Source: Roseovarius pelagicus
Lineage (GTDB): Bacteria; Pseudomonadota; Alphaproteobacteria; Rhodobacterales; Rhodobacteraceae
Assembly (NCBI RefSeq): GCF_025639885.1
Contig: NZ_CP106738.1
Span: forward strand, 2,108,001-2,172,000
Direction of reading: 5' to 3'
DNA length: 64,000 bases
Shown: positions 55,198 through 63,585 of the stretch, piece by piece
Layout: every line of letters begins with the position of its first letter
Numbering within the stretch: the first letter of the stretch is position 1
Made by a program: the position numbers and the translations under genes
The notes under the pieces: generated by a model
What the model saw: only the letters and a program-made list of their open reading frames with translations
Database searches by the model: none
Told to the model about the DNA's origin: nothing

Positions 55198-56639
55198 GCG
55201 CGCGCGAGGACAAGATACGCTGCGATGCCTGTCCGGTTATGTGTTACATCGCACCGGGCAAGATCGGGGCTTGCGACCGGTACGGCAACGAGGATGGCAG
55301 AATCGTTCGCACCGACCCGCTGACCATCCTAGACCGTCGGATGGCAGCCGGGGACGAGGTCAAGCCGTTTCTGGCCGCCGACTGGGATGGGCAGAATGTC
55401 AGCGGCGACGGTGTTTTTGTCAGTGGTGTCGGATCGGGCACCACCTACCCCGATTACAAACCCGCGCCGTTTATCGTCAGTCGAGAGGTGGAGGGCGCGG
55501 ATTTCATCACCGTCGTGACCGAGGCGATATTTTCCTACTGCGGCGTCAAGGTGAAGATCGACACCGACCGGCATCTGGGCGAAGAGCGCGCCATCGTGCG
55601 CGCGGGCGGTGAGGCGATCGGCCATGTCACCACCTCTGAGTATGGCAGTCGAATGCTGTCTCTGGGCGGGGTCGAACACCTGACCGGCGGTACGAAACCC
55701 GAAGGGCGCGTGACCTGCGATGCGTTGCTGCGGCTATGCAATGGCGAGGCGGTCGAACTGGTGATCGACGACGGTGCCACCGTCATCGTGCAGGCCGGGC
55801 AGCCGCCCATTGTGGACGGACAGCCAGAGGTGCGCATGCGTGTCGGCTGCGGGTCCGCCACCATCGGTATGTTCGCCAGCCAATGGCAGGGACTGGTGGA
55901 TGAAGTGGTCGTGGTGGACGATCACATCACTGGCGTTGTCAGCGAACATCAGGCGGGCAAGGTTCTGGACTGGCCTGACACCGGTATCCGCATCAAGGGG
56001 CGGCGATCCACGCCGGGGCGGTATTTTCAGGTGGCCGGGCCGGGGCGCGGCTGGGGCGGCACGGATATTGAGGACCCGCTGGATATCCTGAATCCGTGGC
56101 TGGAAAAGAAAGGCGCGCGGCCGGGCCTGACACTGTTGATGGTGTCGACAACGGGCGAACACTACGGGTATTACGTGCTGGATGATGCTTTGGTACCGCA
56201 ACCTGCGCCACTGCCCGAGGCGTTACAGCCATCGGTTGACCTGATCGCCGAGAATTGCGAGCCGGCACTTTGTACGGTGATGTTTCAGGCGGGGGCTGGC
56301 GGGTCGCTCCGCTCTGGCGTGACGCAGAATCCGGTCAAGCTGACCCATGCGGTACAGGGCGGGCAGTGCCGCGTGACCTGCGGCGGAGTGGCGGCCTATG
56401 TCTGGCCCGGAGGCGGCATCACGATCATGGTCGACGTGCGGGATATGCCTGACGGATCGTTCGGTTATGTACCAACGCCCGCGTTGGTCGCGCCGCTGGA
56501 ATTCACGCTGACGAGGGGTGATTACATCGCGTTGGGCGGGCATGACGCAGCAGTGCGCAGTGTGGCCGATATTGTGGAAAAGGGCGGAGAATACGGCAAC
56601 GCACTGCGCCGGGTCCGACCCAAACGGGACCCGTTATGA
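55194..56639 (+). CDS. 6-hydroxynicotinate reductase-like iron-sulphur protein
   Basis: A 481-residue protein starting MSAREDKIRCDACPVMCYI. Cys10, 13, 17 and 27 form a probable iron-sulphur site. It resembles, as I recall, 6-hydroxynicotinate reductase of anaerobic nicotinate fermenters, which reduces the ring of the hydroxylated pyridine with ferredoxin. Finding it in an aerobic-style operon directly after a molybdenum hydroxylase (ATGA overlap) suggests hydroxylation followed by ring reduction. No biochemical proof exists for such alphaproteobacterial members that I know of. Confidence 0.7.
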   Translation: MSAREDKIRCDACPVMCYIAPGKIGACDRYGNEDGRIVRTDPLTILDRRMAAGDEVKPFLAADWDGQNVSGDGVFVSGVGSGTTYPDYKPAPFIVSREVEGADFITVVTEAIFSYCGVKVKIDTDRHLGEERAIVRAGGEAIGHVTTSEYGSRMLSLGGVEHLTGGTKPEGRVTCDALLRLCNGEAVELVIDDGATVIVQAGQPPIVDGQPEVRMRVGCGSATIGMFASQWQGLVDEVVVVDDHITGVVSEHQAGKVLDWPDTGIRIKGRRSTPGRYFQVAGPGRGWGGTDIEDPLDILNPWLEKKGARPGLTLLMVSTTGEHYGYYVLDDALVPQPAPLPEALQPSVDLIAENCEPALCTVMFQAGAGGSLRSGVTQNPVKLTHAVQGGQCRVTCGGVAAYVWPGGGITIMVDVRDMPDGSFGYVPTPALVAPLEFTLTRGDYIALGGHDAAVRSVADIVEKGGEYGNALRRVRPKRDPL

Positions 56640-57475
56640 GCGGCGCGCAGGTAACGTGGATATCTGGTGGGCGGCTGCATCTGAATCACGGGCCGATTGA
56701 TATGATCGTGGGCGCGACGGGCCCCGGACGCGCCGCTGGATTATCTCGCGCAATAGCGCGGTTCGATACGTTGCTGGAAGAATTGGCCGTGGAATTGCCC
56801 CGTCTGCGTGCCCCGCAAGGACCGCCGCCGCGTGGCGCCATTGCAACGACGATGGTTGCTGTGACCGCGCCTTTTGCGGAGTTCATCACGCCTATGGCTG
56901 CGGTTGCCGGGGCCGGGGCGGATGCGGTGCTGACGGCGCTGTGCGACGGACCGGGCATCGACAAGGGCTATGTGAACAATGGCGGCGATGTCGCCTTTTA
57001 CCTGACGCCCGGTCATAGCATGACTGCCGCGATTGCCAGCGCGGCAGGCGGGCAGGCGCGCGTTGACCATCGGGATGCGGCGCGCGGCATTGCCACGTCG
57101 GGCTGGCGCGGGCGCAGTCAGTCGCTGGGGATTGCCGATAGTGTCACTGTTCTGGCCCAAAACGCCGCAATGGCCGATGCCGCAGCAACACTGATTGCCA
57201 ATGCCGTTGACCTCCCCGGCCATCCTGCAATTGCGCGTCTGCCCGCCAGTGAGGTCTTTGCCGACAGTGATTTGGGCACGCGCGCCGTGACCGTGGCCGT
57301 CGGCCCGCTGACAGATCTTGAGATCGCGCGCGCGCTTGGCAAAGGACTGAGAACTGCGGAAACCTACCGCAAGCGTGGCCTAATCTGTGCCGCCGCGCTT
57401 TGCCTCGGCGGGCAGCAGGTTCTGACGCGCACAATGACGCTGTTACACCCCGAACTGGAGCCGATAGATGCCTGA
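56636..57475 (+). CDS. UPF0280 family protein (ApbE-like)
   Basis: A 279-residue protein of the UPF0280 family, related to the ApbE flavin transferases. Recognisable parts are HGPIDMIVGATGPG near the start, DKGYVNNGGDVAFYLTPG in the middle and ATSGWRGRSQSLGIADSVTV. The NNGGDV segment corresponds to the ApbE NxGGD motif for flavin or metal binding. It overlaps the reductase-like gene (ATGA) and the DUF1185 gene. It may attach or handle a flavin for the operon's redox enzymes, or act on substrate directly; this is not settled. Confidence 0.8.
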   Translation: MSGAQVTWISGGRLHLNHGPIDMIVGATGPGRAAGLSRAIARFDTLLEELAVELPRLRAPQGPPPRGAIATTMVAVTAPFAEFITPMAAVAGAGADAVLTALCDGPGIDKGYVNNGGDVAFYLTPGHSMTAAIASAAGGQARVDHRDAARGIATSGWRGRSQSLGIADSVTVLAQNAAMADAAATLIANAVDLPGHPAIARLPASEVFADSDLGTRAVTVAVGPLTDLEIARALGKGLRTAETYRKRGLICAAALCLGGQQVLTRTMTLLHPELEPIDA

Positions 57476-58049
57476 ATTCACCCTGCGCAAGACGATGCTG
57501 TTCGTCGAGGATATCCACCATGACGGCGGGCCTGCGCCAGACCTGCCGCGCCGTAGGGCGGCCATTGCCGCGCTGGTGCGCAATCCGTTCGCGGGCGGCT
57601 ATACCGATGACCTGCAATCGGCCATGGACGATCTGAAACCGCTGGGCCTGTCGATGACCGAACGATTGATCGACGCGATGGGTGGTGCCGAGGGGATCGA
57701 CGGCTATGGCAAGGCCGCGATGTGCGGCGAGGATGGCGAGCTGGAGCACACCGCGCTGTGGCATGTGCCGGGTGGCTATGCGATGCGCGCCCGGTTGGGC
57801 GAAGCGAAGGCGATTGTGCCATCCGCGATGAAACAAGGCGGACCCGGCAGCCGGATCGACGTGCCACTCGGCCATATCAACGCCGCCTATGTGCGCAGCC
57901 ATTTCGACGCGATGGAGGTGGGGCTGCCGGATGGGCCACGCCGTGATGAGTTGCTATTCGTGCTGGCGATGTCGCGCGGCGGACGCATCCACGACCGGAT
58001 GGGTGGCTTGCGCGTTGAGGATGTGACTGGCGGGGATGGGTTGCGCTAG
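57468..58049 (+). CDS. DUF1185 ('amino acid synthesis') family protein
   Basis: A 193-residue protein (MPEFTLRKTMLFVEDIHHDGG) of the DUF1185 family, often labelled amino acid synthesis protein. It starts 8 bases before the UPF0280 stop. The conserved NPFAGGY, GKAAMCGEDGELEHTALWH and KQGGPGSRIDVPLGH segments are present, the last rich in possible ligands. Function is unknown. Relatives often sit in N-heterocycle or amide operons, and here it ends the hydroxylase/reductase operon. Confidence 0.8.
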   Translation: MPEFTLRKTMLFVEDIHHDGGPAPDLPRRRAAIAALVRNPFAGGYTDDLQSAMDDLKPLGLSMTERLIDAMGGAEGIDGYGKAAMCGEDGELEHTALWHVPGGYAMRARLGEAKAIVPSAMKQGGPGSRIDVPLGHINAAYVRSHFDAMEVGLPDGPRRDELLFVLAMSRGGRIHDRMGGLRVEDVTGGDGLR

Positions 58050-58064
58050 TGGCGCAGAGCGCGC

Positions 58065-58083
58065 GGTGGGTTGAAAGCCCACC
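58065..58083. terminator. Short GC hairpin between convergent genes
   Basis: GGTGGG (58065-58070) pairs with CCCACC (58078-58083) around TTGAAAG. It lies in the 42-base gap between the convergent DUF1185 and EamA genes. There is no T run, so it may be a weak bidirectional terminator or one of the small palindromic repeats common in this bacterial group. Confidence 0.4.
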
Positions 58084-58091
58084 CTACGCCA

Positions 58092-58964
58092 TCAGGATCG
58101 GCCGGGACGCTTGGACAATTGTACCGCTAAGATACCCGCCATGATCACCGCAACCCCGATGATATCATAGAGTTGTAATGGCTCACTGAGGATCAGCGCG
58201 GCGATGGCAACGCCAAGGAACGGGTTGAGAAAGTGAAACGTCGCCGCCCGTGTGGCGCCGATCCGCTCGACCAGCATGAACCACACCAGCGTGGCACCGA
58301 GGCCGGGAACAATCGTGGTATAGGCAAAGGCCGCGACCAGTTGCCAGCTCCATGCGATTTCGATGGTTTCGGTCGCCACGGCGGCAACGCTGAGTACGGC
58401 GCTGCCGATCAGCATTTGCAGGCCCACCACCATCAGGAAATTCCCACCCGACGTGGCCCCACGGACGGCCAGTGTCGCAATGGTCAGCGCGACCACCCCG
58501 ACCACGCAAAGCGTCAGGCCATAGAGGTCAACGCCATCCGACAATCGGTTGCCCATGATGATGACCACCCCGACGAGGCCCGCCAGCAAACCCAGCACGG
58601 CGATAGGTGGCAGCCGGTCACGGAACACAATCCACCCGGCCAGCGCCACCAACAGCGGCATGGTCGAGGCAATGATTGCAGCCAACGATGCCTCAATTGT
58701 CTGCATCGCTACAAAGTAAAGGCCAAGGTAGAGCGCATTCTGACAGACCCCGAACACAATGGTCGCGCGCCACTGCGGCGGCGTCAGACGCCACGATTGG
58801 CCCAACATCCGCGCGATCAGAATACCCAGAAGGCCGGAGATCAGAAACCGCAGCGCCAGCGCGCTGACCGGTGGCGCGGACAGAACGATGATCCGCGCAG
58901 ACGTATAAGCACTGGACCACATGACCGCAAAGGCGATGCCCATGATGATTGCGCGAAAATCCAT
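58092..58964 (-). CDS. EamA/DMT-family permease
   Basis: A 290-residue inner-membrane protein with ten predicted helices in two EamA repeats; AVMWSSAYTSARIIV starts the first and GATSGGNFLMVVGLQMLIGS the second. These proteins export amino acids, nucleobases or other metabolites. It faces the hydroxylase operon and precedes none of its genes, so a functional link is uncertain. Confidence 0.9.
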   Translation of the reverse strand: MDFRAIIMGIAFAVMWSSAYTSARIIVLSAPPVSALALRFLISGLLGILIARMLGQSWRLTPPQWRATIVFGVCQNALYLGLYFVAMQTIEASLAAIIASTMPLLVALAGWIVFRDRLPPIAVLGLLAGLVGVVIIMGNRLSDGVDLYGLTLCVVGVVALTIATLAVRGATSGGNFLMVVGLQMLIGSAVLSVAAVATETIEIAWSWQLVAAFAYTTIVPGLGATLVWFMLVERIGATRAATFHFLNPFLGVAIAALILSEPLQLYDIIGVAVIMAGILAVQLSKRPGRS

Positions 58965-58991
58965 GTTGTGGAATGTCCTGCCTGAAAACTG

Positions 58992-59021
58992 AAAAGGGCC
59001 GCCCGCTATGGGCGACCCTTT
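58992..59021 (-). terminator. Terminator of the HU gene
   Basis: On the minus strand a 12-base stem (AAAGGGTCGCCC with GGGCGGCCCTTT, one U-G pair, 5-base loop) is followed by TCAGTTTTCAGG. It starts 24 bases after the HU stop. The T run is short but the stem is strong. Confidence 0.7.
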
Positions 59022-59045
59022 CCGAAACTCGGTCGTAATGCAAGA

Positions 59046-59333
59046 TCAGCCGTTCACGCTGTCCTTCAGCGCCTTGGCGATGGTCATCTTCACAACCTTG
59101 TCGGCTTCTTTCTTGATCTGCTCGCCGGTGGCAGGGTTGCGCACCATACGCTCGGGGCGCTCGCGGCAGTAGATTTTGCCAACGCCGGGCAGGGTAACGG
59201 CGCCACCACCCGATACTTCGCTGGTGATCACGGCGATGATCGCATCAAGAGCCGCGCTTGCGGATTTCTTGTCGCTGTCCATCTCTTCGGCCAGAGCCGC
59301 AACGAGCTGGGTTTTGGTCATAGGTTTTGCCAT
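59046..59333 (-). CDS. HU-family nucleoid DNA-binding protein
   Basis: A 95-residue histone-like protein. The DNA-arm region reads PGVGKIYCRERPERMVRNPATGEQI, close to the GxGxF...RNPxTGE pattern of HU. It bends and compacts DNA as a dimer. It has AAGGAG ahead of the ATG at 59333, an AT-rich upstream region and its own terminator, so it is a single-gene unit. Compared with classical HU, the KK-rich N-terminus (MDSDKKSASAAL) is typical of the alphaproteobacterial subgroup. Confidence 0.95.
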   Translation of the reverse strand: MAKPMTKTQLVAALAEEMDSDKKSASAALDAIIAVITSEVSGGGAVTLPGVGKIYCRERPERMVRNPATGEQIKKEADKVVKMTIAKALKDSVNG

Positions 59334-59464
59334 TTTATGGTCTCCTTAAACTGCCCGTTCCTTGGGCCTCATTGGCGTAATTTAACGCTATCTTGTGGGG
59401 TAACACAACGAATAGTGGCAGCGAATAAAGCGAAAATATAGGATTTTCGGCGGTTTTTCGTCCT

Positions 59465-60943
59465 TCAAAGGAACGCTGTTTCCTCAAATGACCGTAATTT
59501 CCGACTGTGAATGCGTTCCAGTGGCATTTTCGCCAGCGTTTCCATTGCACGAATTCCGATCATCAGGTGGCGGGCAACCTGCGCATTATAGAAATCAGAC
59601 GCCATGCCGGGCAGCTTCAACTCGCCATGCAGAGGTTTGTCTGAGACGCACAAAAGCGTGCCATAGGGTACGCGAAAGCGAAACCCGTTGGCGGCGATTG
59701 TCGCACTTTCCATATCCAGCGCGATGGCCCGGCTCTGGCTGAGGCGCTGCACCGGGCCAGACTGGTCACGCAATTCCCAGTTGCGGTTATCAAGACTGGC
59801 AACAGTGCCGGTGCGCATGATCCGTTTCAGGTCATACCCGGTCAGCTGGGTTTCCTCGGCAACCGCTTCTTGGAGCGCGATCTGGATTTCGGCCAATGCG
59901 GGGATCGGCACCCATATGGGGACGTCGGCATCCAGTACGCCATCTTCGCGCAGATAAGCATGCGCCAGAACGAAATCCCCCAAGCTCTGGGAATTGCGCA
60001 GACCAGCGCAGTGACCGACCATGATCCAGGCATGTGGACGCAGCACCGCGATGTGATCTGTCGCGGTCTTGGCGTTGGACGGGCCGATGCCGATATTGAC
60101 CAGCGTGATGCCCGTGCCGCCCGGTCGCTTGAGGTGATAGGCTGGCATCTGCGGCAGTTTCAGTGGCACCTCCAGCGGCGCCTCTGGATCGGTGATCTCT
60201 ACATTGTCGGTACTGACAAAGCTGGTGTAGCCGCTATCGGGATCAGCGAGTGCGCGGCGGGCGTAGGCTTCGAACTCGGACACGTAGAACTGATAGTTGG
60301 TGAACAGGACGTGGTTCTGGAAATGCGCCGGTTCGGTCGCTGTGTAATGCGCCAGCCGAGCCAGCGAATAGTCGACGCGTTGCGCGGTGAAGGGCGCCAG
60401 TGGCTCGGTCCCGTCAGGGGCGGCGCGCGCGGTCCCGTTCACGATATCGTCGTTGGTGGTACTGAGGTCGGGAACGTCAAAAACATCGCGCAGGGTGAAC
60501 CGCGCCGCGCCTGCATGCGGGACAGTCAATTCGGAATCCTGCGCCACGGCAAAATGCACCGGTATCGGCGTATCTGACACACCGATGCTGATCGGCACAT
60601 TGTGGTTTTCCATCAGCAGTTCGATTTGCTGGGTCAGGTAACTGCGGAACAGGTCGGGCCGGGTGATTGTGGTGGCATGTGTCCCCGGTGCCGATACGTG
60701 GCCAAAGCTAAGCCGGCTGTCCACCTTGGCGAACGAGGACGTGGTGATCCGGATCTCTGGATAATAGGCGCGAATACGGCGCGACGGCACCGGTCCTGTC
60801 ATTGCCGCATCAAAGGATTGGCACAGGAATCGCACCGCCATGTCGTAAAGCGTGCAGAGGTGATCAACCGCCGCGTGCGCGTCCGTGAATTGCGCCGGGG
60901 GCGGCGCGTCGGGAATGTCGATGGTCCTGTCCGCCTGCTGCAT
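59465..60943 (-). CDS. amn: AMP nucleosidase
   Basis: A 492-residue enzyme that splits AMP into adenine and ribose 5-phosphate. It has the N-terminal regulatory domain of AMP nucleosidases (to about residue 180), then a purine-nucleoside-phosphorylase-type catalytic domain with LVNIGIGPSNAKTATDH, VGHCAGLR and ALDMESATIAANG, whose MES segment contacts ribose. Length is normal. AGGCAGG lies ahead of the ATG at 60943. Confidence 0.94.
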   Translation of the reverse strand: MQQADRTIDIPDAPPPAQFTDAHAAVDHLCTLYDMAVRFLCQSFDAAMTGPVPSRRIRAYYPEIRITTSSFAKVDSRLSFGHVSAPGTHATTITRPDLFRSYLTQQIELLMENHNVPISIGVSDTPIPVHFAVAQDSELTVPHAGAARFTLRDVFDVPDLSTTNDDIVNGTARAAPDGTEPLAPFTAQRVDYSLARLAHYTATEPAHFQNHVLFTNYQFYVSEFEAYARRALADPDSGYTSFVSTDNVEITDPEAPLEVPLKLPQMPAYHLKRPGGTGITLVNIGIGPSNAKTATDHIAVLRPHAWIMVGHCAGLRNSQSLGDFVLAHAYLREDGVLDADVPIWVPIPALAEIQIALQEAVAEETQLTGYDLKRIMRTGTVASLDNRNWELRDQSGPVQRLSQSRAIALDMESATIAANGFRFRVPYGTLLCVSDKPLHGELKLPGMASDFYNAQVARHLMIGIRAMETLAKMPLERIHSRKLRSFEETAFL

Positions 60944-61015
60944 AGTGGCCTGCCTCGCTTGTTGGCGGGCACGTTGACACGCGGCGGCGCGGGGATCAAG
61001 CTGTGCAGGAGCGGG

Positions 61016-61453
61016 ATGGGGATAGATCAGGCCATGGATTACGAGACCATCAGCGCCGAAGCGTTCGGCGCGTCACTCACCGGGATCGGTCTGAATATTC
61101 TGGTGCGGGATGTGCGACGGCAGGTGCATTTTTTAACCGAGGTTTTCGGTGTCGAAGCGCATCAGATCACCGATGATTTCGCGATCATCCGCTATCATGG
61201 CAGCGTCATGCAGGTACATAGTGATGGGACCTATCATTCAAATCCGCTGCCCAGCCTCATCCCCGAGGCAGGCGCGCGCGGTGGCGGCGCCGAATTCCGT
61301 TTCTACCACACCCATCCAGACGCGGCACAGGCCCGCGCAGAGGCGATTGGCGCGCATGTTCTACAGCCCGCTAAAGACAAACCGCACGGCCTGCGAGAAG
61401 CCTATATCCTGTGTGAAAACGGCTATGCGTGGGTGGCATCGCTTCCGTTATGA
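61016..61453 (+). CDS. VOC/glyoxalase-family protein
   Basis: A 145-residue protein with one vicinal-oxygen-chelate fold: GIGLNILVRDVRRQVHFLTEVFG near the start, and RFYHTHPDAAQARAEAIGAHVLQP with a later EAYILCENGYAW. Possible metal ligands are His and Glu in these strands. It starts at the ATG at 61016 behind AGGAG, or at 61034. The frame is open much further upstream, antisense to the AMP nucleosidase gene, and that part is not protein-like. Substrate unknown. Confidence 0.8.
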   Translation: MGIDQAMDYETISAEAFGASLTGIGLNILVRDVRRQVHFLTEVFGVEAHQITDDFAIIRYHGSVMQVHSDGTYHSNPLPSLIPEAGARGGGAEFRFYHTHPDAAQARAEAIGAHVLQPAKDKPHGLREAYILCENGYAWVASLPL

Positions 61454-61520
61454 GGCCAGAGTCCTCTGGCACTGAGATGGGACGCTTGCCAATAGAGCGG
61501 GGCGCGCGCATATCTGGGGC

Positions 61521-62375
61521 ATGACCCGAACACTGCTTTCTTTTGGCCACGGCTACTGTGCCCGCGCCCTGACACGTCTGCTATCACCCGACGACTGGAA
61601 GGTGATCGGCACCACTCGCCGCGAGGACAAGACCGCACAGACGACGGTCGGTAGCGCCGAGATCGTGAGCTTTCCCGGCACGGACCTCGGTCCGGTGCTG
61701 GCGCAGGCCACACATCTGCTGATTTCGGCGGGGCCTGATGCGGACGGCGATCCGATGCTGAATGCACTGAGTCATCACATCACACGCCTTGCACCACATC
61801 TGGAATGGGTTGGCTACCTGTCGACAACCGGCGTTTACGGCGATCACGCAGGCGGCTGGGTGGATGAGACAACACCGCTGACCCCCAGCACCCGTCGCGG
61901 CCAGATGCGTGTCGACGCCGAAGCCGCGTGGCGGGCGATCCCTGATCTGCCGTTGCACATTTTTCGTCTTGCAGGAATTTACGGGCCGGGCCGCGGTCCT
62001 TTTGCCAAGGTTCGCGCAGGCACGGCGCGACGGATTGTCAAGCCGGGGCAAGTGTTCAGCCGTATTCATGTCGAAGATATCGCGCAGGTGTTGCTGGCCT
62101 CGATCCGCGCGCCGAGACCGGGTGCTGTCTATAACGTCTGCGACGACGACCCCGCGCCGCCCGAAGACGTGATCGGCTATGCCGCCGAGTTACTGCACTT
62201 GCCGGTCCCGCCTGCAACGCAGTTTGACGATGCAGACATGACACCTATGGCACGCAGCTTCTATGCCGAGTCGAAACGCGTGCGCAACGATCTGATCAAG
62301 CAGGAGTTGGGCATCACGCTGCACTACCCCAACTATCGGGACGGGCTGCTGGCGTTGCTTCAGGCCGACAACTGA
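61521..62375 (+). CDS. NAD(P)-binding SDR-family epimerase, YeeZ-like
   Basis: A 284-residue extended short-chain-dehydrogenase-like protein. The dinucleotide region LLSFGHGYCARAL is followed by YLSTTGVYGDHAGGWVDE and IFRLAGIYGPGRGP, as in the YeeZ-like nucleotide-sugar epimerase homologues. The usual YxxxK catalytic pair is not clear, so it may not be a true epimerase. Its last 62 bases overlap the convergent glycosyltransferase gene. Confidence 0.82.
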   Translation: MTRTLLSFGHGYCARALTRLLSPDDWKVIGTTRREDKTAQTTVGSAEIVSFPGTDLGPVLAQATHLLISAGPDADGDPMLNALSHHITRLAPHLEWVGYLSTTGVYGDHAGGWVDETTPLTPSTRRGQMRVDAEAAWRAIPDLPLHIFRLAGIYGPGRGPFAKVRAGTARRIVKPGQVFSRIHVEDIAQVLLASIRAPRPGAVYNVCDDDPAPPEDVIGYAAELLHLPVPPATQFDDADMTPMARSFYAESKRVRNDLIKQELGITLHYPNYRDGLLALLQADN

Positions 62376-63585
62376 CGTCACCTAATAGTGGGCGAATGAG
62401 GGTCAAAAGTTCTGCCGCCTGATCATCATAAGTTGCCACGTGTACCGGCGCAGTCGGTCCTATCCCGCGATCCATCTGAGCGGCAATTTGCGCGCGCAGC
62501 GGCGCAGGGCCCGCGCCAATCGGGATCAGGTCAGCGGCCACGACGCCCGAATGTTCGACCGTGCCGCCGCTGTCGGTCTGGATCACGCGAATGCCGCGCG
62601 CCAGCGCCTCGCGAATTGCCAGACCAAAGGTTTCCTTCCATTGCGACGGAAACAGTAGAACGTCGATTTGGGCATAGAAGGTATCCATCTCAGCTTGCGA
62701 AAACCTTGGGTGTATCTGCCATTCACCGGGCAGTCCGGTCAGATCAATCCCTGTCCACCATCCGCCATCCAATGCGCCGTCGACCAGATGCATGGTGAAA
62801 TCGTCGCGCTCCAACCCGGCAAAGGCGGCGTGGATATCTGGCCAACCTTTGATTTGTGCGGGGCCGCCAAGATAACCAAAGGCCAGCCGCGCGTCTGTCG
62901 CCCGGCGCGCTGTTTGCGCAACAAAGTACGTGGAATCTGGCAGGCACACGCCATTTCGCCAGACAGTGCCGCGTCCGGGTGCCAGACCGGATGCCTCGCA
63001 CAAGTCACGGGCAAATTGACTTGGATAGGTCACGATGTCCGCCAGCGCCGCTTGCCGCTTGAGATAGGTATCGCGTGTACGCGCGGCGCTGAAATCCTCG
63101 ACACAGCCACGACAGCGTGACAGGCACACAGGTGCCTGCCCGCAATATCGCTGATCGGGGGTGATCATAAATTGACGCTCGCATAGCCACCAGAAATCAT
63201 GCACGCTGAGCACCACAGGCAGACCGCGCGCCTTGGCGACCTCGATCACACCGGCACCGACGTCCTGCACGCAATGCACATGCACCAGATCAGGCACGAG
63301 CCTGTCAATCAACCCGCCGATACTCTCTGCCAGATCAGCATTGTTATAGCGTGCGGCATAACTGCGCCCCTCGGGGACATTGACGAGGTAGGACGTCAGG
63401 CCATTCACTTCGGATTTGATCACGGCATAGGGGGCCAGCTCTGCCCGGCTGATCAACGAGATCGCCGTGATCAGGCACCCCTTGCGGCGCAGAGCATGGG
63501 CCACTTCTTCGGCGACGATGGTCGCACCGCCATAGGCGTTTGGCGCGAAAAACACGTTAACGATCAGAATATGTGGCCCGCTCAT
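62314..63585 (-). CDS. GT4-family glycosyltransferase
   Basis: A 423-residue GT-B glycosyltransferase starting MSGPHILIVNVFFAPNAYGG. The N-domain has the GGA loop for acceptor binding and HVHCVQDVGAG; the C-domain has FPSQWKETFGLAIREALARG, containing the EX7E donor-site motif. A Cys-rich stretch (CLSRCRGC) in the middle is also seen in some GT4 enzymes. The ATG at 63585 overlaps the upstream glycosyltransferase stop (ATGA). Role likely in surface polysaccharide or glycan assembly. Confidence 0.9.
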   Translation of the reverse strand: MSGPHILIVNVFFAPNAYGGATIVAEEVAHALRRKGCLITAISLISRAELAPYAVIKSEVNGLTSYLVNVPEGRSYAARYNNADLAESIGGLIDRLVPDLVHVHCVQDVGAGVIEVAKARGLPVVLSVHDFWWLCERQFMITPDQRYCGQAPVCLSRCRGCVEDFSAARTRDTYLKRQAALADIVTYPSQFARDLCEASGLAPGRGTVWRNGVCLPDSTYFVAQTARRATDARLAFGYLGGPAQIKGWPDIHAAFAGLERDDFTMHLVDGALDGGWWTGIDLTGLPGEWQIHPRFSQAEMDTFYAQIDVLLFPSQWKETFGLAIREALARGIRVIQTDSGGTVEHSGVVAADLIPIGAGPAPLRAQIAAQMDRGIGPTAPVHVATYDDQAAELLTLIRPLLGDVSCRPEATPAARPDSWGSAA

